Source: a virus
Strand: one strand, 5' to 3'
DNA length: 20,110 nucleotides
Virus record (IMG/VR): IMGVR_UViG_3300015371_000230
Span: 1-20,110 of that record
The notes beneath the pieces were generated by a model that had not been told where the DNA came from, did not search any database, and saw only the letters and a list, made by a program, of their open reading frames with translations. The translations under genes were made by a program, and so were the position numbers. Position 1 is the stretch's first letter; each line of letters begins with the position of its first letter. This document shows positions 13,119 through 19,040 of the stretch, piece after piece.

Positions 13119-15250
13119 ACTGCGGTAATCATGACGACCTTTTTCGAAAGCATTAAATCTGTGAACCCGTGAACAAGGGCGTCGAGTCGGTTCGGTGATG
13201 CGTCGCCCGGCACCCAACTACACAATTCGTCTTCGAGATCGGGAAAGACGCCGACATGATGGATTTTACAGTTATGAACGAGTATCCCACCGGCGAAAAA
13301 CTCGGGACATCCCTCGACGCGCAGATTATAGACTCTGCGCCTTTGCCAGTTTTCGACGGCGCCAATTCCACCATTTCGCGTTACAGGTCGGTGTACAGAA
13401 TCGAACAGGTTTAGAACATCGGGTTTCGTAGACTCGGCCGCATTGTTCGCATGTTGCGGCGTGCGGTTCCACTCTTTTCCAATGTTCGATGCGTGCGCGT
13501 CGTATCTTAGCGCGCACATTGTCGGTATAGAACCGCGACCGATCGTAATGGCGCTTTGCGTGTTCCGAGGGGGCGATGAGTTCAAGGTTCGCGAGATTGT
13601 TGTTTCCAGGGTCGCCGTCAATGTGATGGATGTGTCGGCCGGCAGGAATGCGACCATTGGCCGCCGCCCAAACTGCGCGATGTAAAAGGCCGGATCGTGC
13701 GTGCCTCGACGCGCGCCAATAGCCGTCATCCTGGCGATAGTAACGTCGGCCGTTAAATTCCACGAACGGTCGTTTAGGTTCGCGCGTTCGCCATCTTTTG
13801 ATCGCAGCACACGATCCGCAGCGGCGATCGCGTTTCCAAACAGGCGCGGCGCATTCGATACACACATATCTTTGTTTTCGTCCCATACGGTGAGTATATC
13901 CGTTTTAGGAACAAGTTCCACGGCTTTAATAAATCCACGTTGGCAAAAGATAGGGTGATCGGCCGTACAATTCAGCGAACCGCCGTCATAGTGAACGACG
14001 ACCGTCTCGCGTTCGCCCGTCTGACCCGCCCAAAGAACACGCCGTAAGCCTTGCCGAGTCCACACTAGATCATCGGGTCGAACCTGTTCGATCGGTACTC
14101 GACCGCCGGCCGTCTCGACCAATTCGCCCTCGGCGATGCATTGTTCGTATAGCGCCGAGATCGGTTCGGCGCGCGTGAATTTACCACGACTTGCATGCAC
14201 GCCGCGATAAGAAACGCGAGGGTCGATCGAGGCGATCGTCTGACGAACCATTTCGCCGCCCTGATTCGTCTCGGCGACAAGGCGATCGGCCTTGAAACGG
14301 TGATAGGCGGCGACCGCCTGGCGACTCCATTCGGCCGGCGTGCCTTGAGTCGACACGTCGTCGAGCAAGTATCCGACGCCGGCATCGTCGACGCCCTGAA
14401 CCGTAATCCCGCACTCGGCGCCGCCGGCCGTGATACTAGGGTCGACCGAGACGACGACTCGCGCCAGGTCAGGAAAGGCGACGACCCGCAGATCGTCGAG
14501 GGTCTTTCGTGTCCACAAGGCGCCGGCAATGTCCTCAAGTATCTCGCCGGCGAGTTCCTGGCGGCCGAGTCGGGTGCCGTCGTATCGATCGTATAACCGG
14601 GCGCGAACGCTTTCATGCAAATGCGGATTGTCGCGAGTCGCGGCGCGAGTCACGACGGTCGAAGGGTCAGCGATGATCGCCTGCAGTCGCTTGCGAGGTT
14701 TCGGCGTCGTCGAAACGATGAGTCGAGGGTTCACGCCGAGGCGTAAGCCGAATTGCATATTGTCAAAGCATTCGTCTAGCTGCCTGGCGGCGGCGAGTTC
14801 CTCGAACCATACAAGGTCATGCTGCGCGCCTCGCAGACGTTCGGCGTCGTCGGGCGTATGCGCGCCGAATAAGACCGCCCTGGCGCCGTTCGGCCATGTG
14901 AGTTCTCCCCATGACCTATTGAACCTGACGCCTCGATTGAATGACAAGATACCGGTCTCGCCCTCGACACATGTTTTCCTGGCGTCGCCGAGAGTCGGCG
15001 CGATGATCGCGATTCGTGCGGTCGGGTTCTTTGAGGCGTAGCGATCGACGTAATAGGCCGCGGCGAATGTCTTGCCGCCGCCTCGACCGCTCATAAGTAA
15101 CCATGTGTGCCAGTCGCCAGGCGGCGGCGTTTGATGAGGCAATAACTGAACGCCGAGGCCGGCGGCGCGTCGGCGCCTTAGTTCGAGTTCAGCTTTCGCT
15201 TTCAATTGCAGTGAGGGTTTCGAGTTCCGAATCTGAAAGGGTCGTGACAT
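13115..15250 (-). CDS. terL: Terminase large subunit interrupted by an intein
   Basis: A 711-residue precursor; removing the 290-residue intein leaves 421 residues, a normal TerL length. The N-terminal ATPase has Walker A SGRGGGKT (residues 54-61) and a Walker B-like DLVWFEE (145-151). The nuclease has VVVSVDP (Asp270), a second acidic site near LLDDVS (297-298), Glu327 in AETNQGG, and after the intein NRLDALVHG (Asp690). The intein lies in the conserved stretch ALYEQ/KIHHVG, so it interrupts the nuclease domain before its last acidic residue and TerL cannot be active until splicing. The enzyme cuts concatemers and pumps DNA through the portal. It overlaps terS by 62 nt. Start ATG lacks a clear ribosome site, suggesting coupling to terS. 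Confidence 0.95.
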   Translation of the reverse strand: MSRPFQIRNSKPSLQLKAKAELELRRRRAAGLGVQLLPHQTPPPGDWHTWLLMSGRGGGKTFAAAYYVDRYASKNPTARIAIIAPTLGDARKTCVEGETGILSFNRGVRFNRSWGELTWPNGARAVLFGAHTPDDAERLRGAQHDLVWFEELAAARQLDECFDNMQFGLRLGVNPRLIVSTTPKPRKRLQAIIADPSTVVTRAATRDNPHLHESVRARLYDRYDGTRLGRQELAGEILEDIAGALWTRKTLDDLRVVAFPDLARVVVSVDPSITAGGAECGITVQGVDDAGVGYLLDDVSTQGTPAEWSRQAVAAYHRFKADRLVAETNQGGEMVRQTIASIDPRVSYRGVHASRGKFTRAEPISALYEQCIAEGELVETAGGRVPIEQVRPDDLVWTRQGLRRVLWAGQTGERETVVVHYDGGSLNCTADHPIFCQRGFIKAVELVPKTDILTVWDENKDMCVSNAPRLFGNAIAAADRVLRSKDGERANLNDRSWNLTADVTIARMTAIGARRGTHDPAFYIAQFGRRPMVAFLPADTSITLTATLETTISRTLNSSPPRNTQSAITIGRGSIPTMCALRYDAHASNIGKEWNRTPQHANNAAESTKPDVLNLFDSVHRPVTRNGGIGAVENWQRRRVYNLRVEGCPEFFAGGILVHNCKIHHVGVFPDLEDELCSWVPGDASPNRLDALVHGFTDLMLSKKVVMITAV
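13271..14140 (-). mobile_element. Intein in TerL (290 residues)
   Basis: The splice boundaries are clear. Block A starts at Cys371 (CIAEGELVETAGG, then VPIEQV). Block B is SLNCTADHPIF with the TxxH motif (Thr429, His432). Block F/G is RVYNLRVEGCPEFFAGGILV ending His659-Asn660, followed by Cys661 as +1 extein residue. This is a class 1 Cys1/Asn/Cys+1 intein. The Hint halves need about residues 371-455 and 638-660. The intervening in-frame translation, residues 456-637, resembles no endonuclease; instead the same DNA encodes an HNH protein in the -1 frame. Intein insertion at ALYEQ is a conserved TerL site, so it would be hard to lose without restoring the gene exactly. Confidence 0.93.
13326..13886 (-). 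CDS. HNH homing endonuclease nested out of frame in the terL intein
   Basis: A 186-residue protein in the -1 frame relative to terL, entirely within the intein. Cys9/12 and Cys23/26 form an N-terminal zinc ribbon. A FVEFNGRRYYRQDDGYW strand pair leads to an HNH_3-type core: LHRAVWAAANG (His69), HIHHIDGDPGNNNLANLELI (His87/88, Asp90, Asn97 region), then APSEHAKRH. A second Cys cluster (Cys146, 149, 157, 164, 168) is followed by a basic tail (NWRRRKLAK). The family cleaves intein- or intron-free alleles to promote homing. ATG at 13886 is the only sensible start because a TAA lies 21 nt upstream; the ribosome site is weak. It begins exactly where the N-terminal Hint half ends and stops inside block F. 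Confidence 0.88.
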   Translation of the reverse strand: MGRKQRYVCIECAAPVWKRDRRCGSCAAIKRWRTREPKRPFVEFNGRRYYRQDDGYWRASRHARSGLLHRAVWAAANGRIPAGRHIHHIDGDPGNNNLANLELIAPSEHAKRHYDRSRFYTDNVRAKIRRARIEHWKRVEPHAATCEQCGRVYETRCSKPVRFCTPTCNAKWWNWRRRKLAKAQSL

Positions 15251-15614
15251 TAGGTTCGGGTTCGACGGTCGTCTCTATGCGTTCGCGGCGCGCCCAACGT
15301 TCGGGATATTTTCGTTCAAGGAACCATGCGCGCGCCGTCCATGTGGTAAGGCCGGCCGTTTGAATAACGCGAATAGATTCGGCCTCGCATGCGGCCTCGA
15401 CAGTTTTTACTTCGTCATAGAAGTCGCGATATACGCCCGACTTTTGTTGTTCGCCGTCGGCCATCCAACGAAAGAACGTCGCGCGATCGATGCCGGCGGC
15501 ACGTGCGGCGACATGGATATAACATCCGTTTCGAATAGCGTCGATGATCGTTTGACGAACGCGCGGGTTAAATAGCTTAGTCGGTCGACCTGACCGGCCT
15601 TTTTTACCGGCCAT
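15189..15614 (-). CDS. terS: Terminase small subunit
   Basis: A 141-residue protein beginning MAGKKGRSGRPTKLFNPRVR, the usual basic start of TerS, followed by a helix-turn-helix (IDAIRNGCYIHVAARAAGID, then RATFFRWM, residues about 24-51) that would bind the packaging site. Residues 60-110 form the helical oligomerisation region with KTVEAACEAESIRVIQ and the conserved ARAWFLERKYPERWARR. The C-terminus is acidic (SDSELETLTAIES), which in this family contacts TerL. It overlaps terL by 62 nt and the preceding gene by 11 nt. In the packaging motor it recognises the genome and loads TerL. Confidence 0.9.
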   Translation of the reverse strand: MAGKKGRSGRPTKLFNPRVRQTIIDAIRNGCYIHVAARAAGIDRATFFRWMADGEQQKSGVYRDFYDEVKTVEAACEAESIRVIQTAGLTTWTARAWFLERKYPERWARRERIETTVEPEPNVTTLSDSELETLTAIESES

Positions 15615-15858
15615 ACTTTTTATTACGTCGTAATACTTTAGGCATATTTATTTGTGTTTCGTTTATCTCGATGTCGCCGAGTAAATCGCAGGGTCGGCAA
15701 CGGCCGAGGATAGAACAAAACACGCAAATGTGACCAGTACAAACTGAACATTGACCGAGGCAACGTAAGGGCGCCGAGGCGTTACAGGCGAGGCACGTCG
15801 CGTTAAATTCGAACGCGAGGCCGGACAATTTGACAGGGGTCAATTTGTCAGGGGTCAT
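15604..15858 (-). CDS. Small Cys-rich zinc-binding-type protein, 84 aa
   Basis: ATG at 15858 overlaps the preceding stop as ATGA; earlier in-frame starts (15870, 15876) lack a ribosome site. The product has nine cysteines in residues 22-57 (CLAC, C33, C37, CSVC pair, CVFC, CRPC), enough for two zinc ions, like a treble-clef or cross-brace finger. The N-terminus carries the short duplication TPDKL-TPVKL, encoded by a 15-nt imperfect tandem repeat (about 15825-15856). The C-terminus is basic (VLRRNKKYGR). Probably binds nucleic acid or a protein partner; no family recognised. Confidence 0.65.
   Translation of the reverse strand: MTPDKLTPVKLSGLAFEFNATCLACNASAPLRCLGQCSVCTGHICVFCSILGRCRPCDLLGDIEINETQINMPKVLRRNKKYGR
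15621..15635. promoter_or_regulatory. 15-bp palindrome just upstream of terS
   Basis: The sequence TATTACGTCGTAATA is an inverted repeat with 7-bp arms around a single T, in the end of the 84-aa gene and 7 bp before the terS start. It is too tightly closed to make an RNA hairpin, so a dimeric protein site is the more likely reading; TerS has a helix-turn-helix and could be the binder. It may equally be chance within codons. Confidence 0.3.
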
Positions 15859-16184
15859 AGTTTCATACATAAACAATTTCGACAGTCAGGCAAGGCGTTA
15901 TATAACTTTTCGTAGGCGACATCGTAGGCGGTCGACGTACACAATTCCGGCGGCGCGAATCCTAATTCGTGATTATCGCGATGACGGCCGACACACAAAG
16001 ATAAAGACTGTTTAAATCCACAACCGCGAAACCTGTTGTAGCCATACCACAATTCATTAGCACAGAAATATCGCTCGGTCGGGTCGTCGTGAACGGCCTC
16101 GATTTCGGCCAGTAATTGACCGAGGAAGGGTTCCAACACAATCAAGTCATCCCAAGTCAATGTGACCTGCTGCACAAGTTTCAT
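15855..16184 (-). CDS. Hypothetical Cys-containing protein, 109 aa
   Basis: ATG at 16184 overlaps the preceding stop as ATGA, with GGAAAG upstream; a longer frame to 16316 lacks a comparable start and would overlap the previous gene. Residues 1-35 are acidic and helical (LIVLEPFLGQLLAEIEAVHD). The middle has Cys41, Cys55, Cys64 and His68/72, and the end has Cys82 and CRNCLC at 101-106, so metal binding is plausible though spacing is irregular. No family recognised. Confidence 0.6.
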   Translation of the reverse strand: MKLVQQVTLTWDDLIVLEPFLGQLLAEIEAVHDDPTERYFCANELWYGYNRFRGCGFKQSLSLCVGRHRDNHELGFAPPELCTSTAYDVAYEKLYNALPDCRNCLCMKL

Positions 16185-16465
16185 GGTTCGGGTTCTTTCC
16201 ACTTCAGGCGTTTTGAGAAAAGCCACAGAGGAATAGGCGCGTCGAACGGTCGCGTTTCGCATTTGACATATTTTGGGCGATCGACCGCGGCGCCAGGTCG
16301 GCGGCACACACGGCAATAGTAGGTTCTGGCGATACGTCTATTTGGTGCCGGCGATTCGAGCATAGGACGAACGCGCCGGCACAGTCGGCAATGTATGACG
16401 CCATAGACCGAGGCGTTCGGGTCAAGAACGCCGGTTCGGGTCAAACGGTTTGTTTGTGGCGGCAT
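16181..16465 (-). CDS. Small zinc-ribbon protein, 94 aa
   Basis: ATG at 16465 with AAGG about 9 nt upstream; it overlaps the end of the Gln-rich gene by 44 nt. Two CxxC knuckles, HCRLCRR (Cys26/29) and YCRVCRRPG (Cys51/54), separated by a 21-residue basic loop, fit a single zinc ribbon of the type found in nucleic-acid-binding phage proteins. The C-terminus is hydrophobic/basic (PLWLFSKRLKWK). The next gene overlaps its stop as ATGA. Exact role unknown. Confidence 0.6.
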   Translation of the reverse strand: MPPQTNRLTRTGVLDPNASVYGVIHCRLCRRVRPMLESPAPNRRIARTYYCRVCRRPGAAVDRPKYVKCETRPFDAPIPLWLFSKRLKWKEPEP

Positions 16466-16676
16466 TAGGGTCGCCTTGCGTTTGCTGGTGCTGCTGCAAA
16501 ATGCGTTTGATCTGTTCGCGTTTCTGAGGATTGTCGAGTGTCGGCACACTCGCGAACCCTTGATCGAGGAACGTCACGAGATCATCGACATCTACGTCGC
16601 CATGCTGGCCTTGTTGCCCTTGTTGCCCTTGTGGTAGGCCTTGCGGTCGGTTCGGGTCATTGGGATTATTTGCCAT
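16422..16676 (-). CDS. Gln/Asn/Pro-rich small protein, 84 aa
   Basis: ATG at 16676 follows GAAAGGAAA. Residues 1-26 are low complexity (NNPNDPNRPQGLPQGQQGQQ), encoded partly by a tandem 9-nt repeat (about 16606-16631) that could vary in length. A soluble acidic helical segment follows (DVDVDDLVTFLDQGFASV, then KREQIKRILQQHQQ). No cysteine or membrane segment. The low-complexity start is probably disordered. It lies between the methyltransferase and the zinc-protein cluster; function unknown. Confidence 0.6.
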   Translation of the reverse strand: MANNPNDPNRPQGLPQGQQGQQGQHGDVDVDDLVTFLDQGFASVPTLDNPQKREQIKRILQQHQQTQGDPNAATNKPFDPNRRS

Positions 16677-16737
16677 TGTTCGGGGTTTCCTTTCCTGCGA
16701 GATTTCGAAAGTTTAACGCCTCGCATTCTACGCCGAG

Positions 16738-17871
16738 TCAGGTCGCCAGGGCGAATAGACCGAGGTTCTTTCGAATCATTTCGCAGTATTCGGGGTTTAG
16801 TTCGATGAGAACCGCGCGGCGGCCGAGTTTAACGGCGACCTCGCCGGTCGTGCCACAACCGCCGAACGGGTCAAGAATAACGCCGTCAGGCGGCGCGCCG
16901 GCCTTAATGCAAAGTTCGACAAGTTTCGTCGGAAACGTCGCGAAATGCGCGTCGCCAAACGGTTCGCCTTGAATTGTCCACACGTCACGCCGATTTCGCA
17001 GATCGCCGGCACGACCTGACGACATTGCCAGGTCATGATTTTGGAATGTGCGAGGAATGCCGGTATCTCGACGGTTTAGTGTGCCGGCGTTCGAGGTTCC
17101 CTTGAGGTCGTCGAATAGTCTCGAGGGTTCGGCGATCGCCTCGGCGTCATAGAAATATCGCGCCGATTTCGTAAGCATAAAAATATATTCGTGCGATCGA
17201 GTGCATCGGTCGGTAACGGATTCCGGCATCGGGTTCGGTTTCGCCCAAATGATATCAGATCGCAGATACCAGCCGCGCTCTTGAAGTGCGAATGCGAGCC
17301 GCCACGGAATACCGCAGAGGTCTTTGGGTTTGATTGAGTCGCCCTTATAACCGCGAATCATCGTCCCATTACAAGAACCTCGGTTGCCCGTCTGTACCTT
17401 CCCGGCGTGGCCCCGCTCAGCCCCGCCCTTACCCGACCCTGCATAGCTATCCCCAATCACAATCCAGCACGTTCCTTGTGGCTTCAGCACACGCCGCACT
17501 TCTTCGAATACTGCTGCCATCTTCTCAATGTACTCAAAGGGCGAAGGCTCAAGACCCATCTGCTGATCTATGCGAGATGCACCACATCGGCCACAAGTGC
17601 CTGCATATGCTTTCGTATCCTGCGCGATCGTTACGTAGTTTGCACCGTGGAAATCTCCATTGATGGGTCGCGTCTCACGTGGCCTTGACGGAACGAGATG
17701 ATTGCACTCATCTGCGCCGCCTTCCCATGTTGCGGTTCCGTAATCACGCAATCCCCAATATGGCGGTGAAGTAATACAGGCGTCGATCGAGTCGGCCGGC
17801 AATGTCGCCAGGGTCGCGAGTGCCTCGCCATTGTAGAGATCGAGAAAAGCATTAGAAATTATTTTAATCAT
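16738..17871 (-). CDS. DNA methyltransferase (N4-cytosine/N6-adenine type) with zinc insert
   Basis: A 377-residue amino-methyltransferase of the beta arrangement: catalytic TSPPYWGLRDYG (motif IV, residues 34-45) near the N-terminus and the S-adenosylmethionine site DPFGGCGTTGEV (from residue 334) near the C-terminus. SPPY favours N4-cytosine but does not exclude N6-adenine. An insert with Cys56, His58 and CGRC (Cys93/96) probably binds zinc, as in related phage enzymes. ATG (17871) overlaps the previous stop as ATGA. No matching restriction enzyme is visible, so it likely protects phage DNA or regulates. DNA between about 17390 and 17720 has different codon use from its flanks. Confidence 0.9.
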   Translation of the reverse strand: MIKIISNAFLDLYNGEALATLATLPADSIDACITSPPYWGLRDYGTATWEGGADECNHLVPSRPRETRPINGDFHGANYVTIAQDTKAYAGTCGRCGASRIDQQMGLEPSPFEYIEKMAAVFEEVRRVLKPQGTCWIVIGDSYAGSGKGGAERGHAGKVQTGNRGSCNGTMIRGYKGDSIKPKDLCGIPWRLAFALQERGWYLRSDIIWAKPNPMPESVTDRCTRSHEYIFMLTKSARYFYDAEAIAEPSRLFDDLKGTSNAGTLNRRDTGIPRTFQNHDLAMSSGRAGDLRNRRDVWTIQGEPFGDAHFATFPTKLVELCIKAGAPPDGVILDPFGGCGTTGEVAVKLGRRAVLIELNPEYCEMIRKNLGLFALAT

Positions 17872-18188
17872 TCGCGTTCGCGCCTCATCGCGTCGAGTTC
17901 CATCGAGGCGACAAAGATCGAGACGCCTTCAGAGTCGAGATATTTCGTCGCGGCACTGGCCTTGATGCGTTCGATAAATCCCTCGATGACGGCCAGGTCA
18001 TCGCCGAGGTCGACAAGATCGTGTAGTCGCCGCTGTAGCTGATCGAACCGCTTGCCACGAACGCCGGAAGGCCGGCCGAAAATCGCCGCCTGAATGTGAT
18101 CGTGTAACTCGGCGCTCGTGATCGGCCGCGGGTCGGTTTCGAGGTCGGGTTCGGGATAGGGTTTCGGTCTCGGTTTAGCTTTTTGCAT
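17868..18188 (-). CDS. Hypothetical small charged protein, 106 aa
   Basis: ATG at 18188 is preceded by GAGGG at 7-8 nt; a TTG at 18221 would add 11 residues but has no ribosome site. Residues 1-22 are Pro/Lys/Glu-rich (QKAKPRPKPYPEPDLETDPR), followed by two helices (AELHDHIQAAIFG and FDQLQRRLHDLVDLGDDLAV) and a C-terminal charged helix. No metal or catalytic motif. Its stop overlaps the methyltransferase start, so a linked role is possible. Unknown family. Confidence 0.6.
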   Translation of the reverse strand: MQKAKPRPKPYPEPDLETDPRPITSAELHDHIQAAIFGRPSGVRGKRFDQLQRRLHDLVDLGDDLAVIEGFIERIKASAATKYLDSEGVSIFVASMELDAMRRERE

Positions 18189-18241
18189 TTTAAAGCCCTC
18201 AGACGCCTCTAATAATTCCAAAAGGTACTACGACCGCAGTC

Positions 18242-18270
18242 GGGCGCTAAAAACGCCGTGACGGGCGCCC
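18242..18270 (-). terminator. Possible hairpin at the end of the 256-aa gene
   Basis: On the minus strand GGGCGCC begins at the TAG stop, and CGCC/GGCG pair with a 6-nt loop followed by TTTTTAG; a wider pairing GGGCGC/GCGCCC (18270-18265 with 18247-18242) is an alternative fold. The core stem is only 4 bp, so an attenuator or chance are both possible. Confidence 0.3.
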
Positions 18271-19040
18271 TAATCGCCGTAAACCGATGTTCTCTTTCCG
18301 ACGGGTTCCCAAATATCGGAGTTCGGGCGTTTGCGATAGTCAGGTTCGCGCAAGGGTTCGGAGGGTTTGACGGCGATCACGTCGCCTTTGCGGTCGCGAT
18401 AAGTGCCGCAGGAATGAATAACCTCGGCCGGCGCCGATGAGCATGCACATAATCGCAAACCGATATTTTCGTTCCCGCCCTCGCCCATGTACGCGATCGC
18501 CTGCCATCCAGTGCCGTTGCAGTAATAGCAAAGTTCGTCATCGACGCGAGGCGCGGGTTCGGGTTCGCCGTCCTTTTCGACCCGCTTGTCAAAAAGGCGT
18601 TTCATCATCGCGATCGTGTCCGGCGGAAACGTTGCCTCGATGTTCTCGCGATCTTTGGCGAACCATTGCGCGAAAGTCATATCGCCAGGTCGGCGGGAAC
18701 GCGACGGCGGCCGCTCGCGGTCGAATCGTTCGCGCCTGATCGAGTGCCAGGCGTCGCGAACCCAAACGGCGCCGAACGGTCGCGAGTCGTCAAAGTTTTC
18801 GAGGGCGCGACGGAATGCCTCGGCGAGATCGTCGTCGGGAATAATCCTGAGACCGAACCCGTCCCAAGTCGCCGCCTGTTCGGCGGCCTCAGTCGGTTCC
18901 ATTTCCGATAGCCCTCGGAAAAATCGCGATAGCTGAATTAAGCGGGTCATCATTTCGAGGCGCGAAAAGTTCTCGCGTTTCGCGTTTGATTCGTTCGTGT
19001 CGAGTTTCGCGGCGTGATGTATTTCGTCGAATAATCCCAT
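18270..19040 (-). CDS. Hypothetical protein with Cys pair motif, 256 aa
   Basis: ATG at 19040 with AAAGGAA upstream; a longer frame to 19139 exists but lacks this signal. The start lies 152 nt inside the end of the replication gene. The N-terminal half is helical and charged (LFDEIHHAAKLDTNESNAKR and RLEMMTRLIQLSRFFRGL). The middle has FAQWFAKDRENIEATFPPD, and the C-terminal part has CYYCNGTGW with Cys171/174 and LCACSS (Cys198/200), which together could bind zinc. Its placement after the replication gene suggests a helper in replication (for example a helicase loader analogue), but no ATPase motif is present. Function unproven. Confidence 0.6.
   Translation of the reverse strand: MGLFDEIHHAAKLDTNESNAKRENFSRLEMMTRLIQLSRFFRGLSEMEPTEAAEQAATWDGFGLRIIPDDDLAEAFRRALENFDDSRPFGAVWVRDAWHSIRRERFDRERPPSRSRRPGDMTFAQWFAKDRENIEATFPPDTIAMMKRLFDKRVEKDGEPEPAPRVDDELCYYCNGTGWQAIAYMGEGGNENIGLRLCACSSAPAEVIHSCGTYRDRKGDVIAVKPSEPLREPDYRKRPNSDIWEPVGKRTSVYGD

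Noticed and set aside
13271-14140. Sequencing error or broken intein as explanation of the out-of-frame HNH gene
   Set aside because: A single indel would destroy the terL frame after the intein, but block F/G and the C-terminal nuclease motif are intact in the same frame as the N-terminus. Two compensating errors precisely at the domain edges are possible but less simple; kept only as the refuting test.
150-18500. Excess of GCGATCGC, the HIP1 motif of cyanobacteria, as host evidence
   Set aside because: About eight copies were seen by eye, above chance, but the phage's frequent ATC and GCG codons explain much of this and the density is below what I would need to name a cyanobacterial host.
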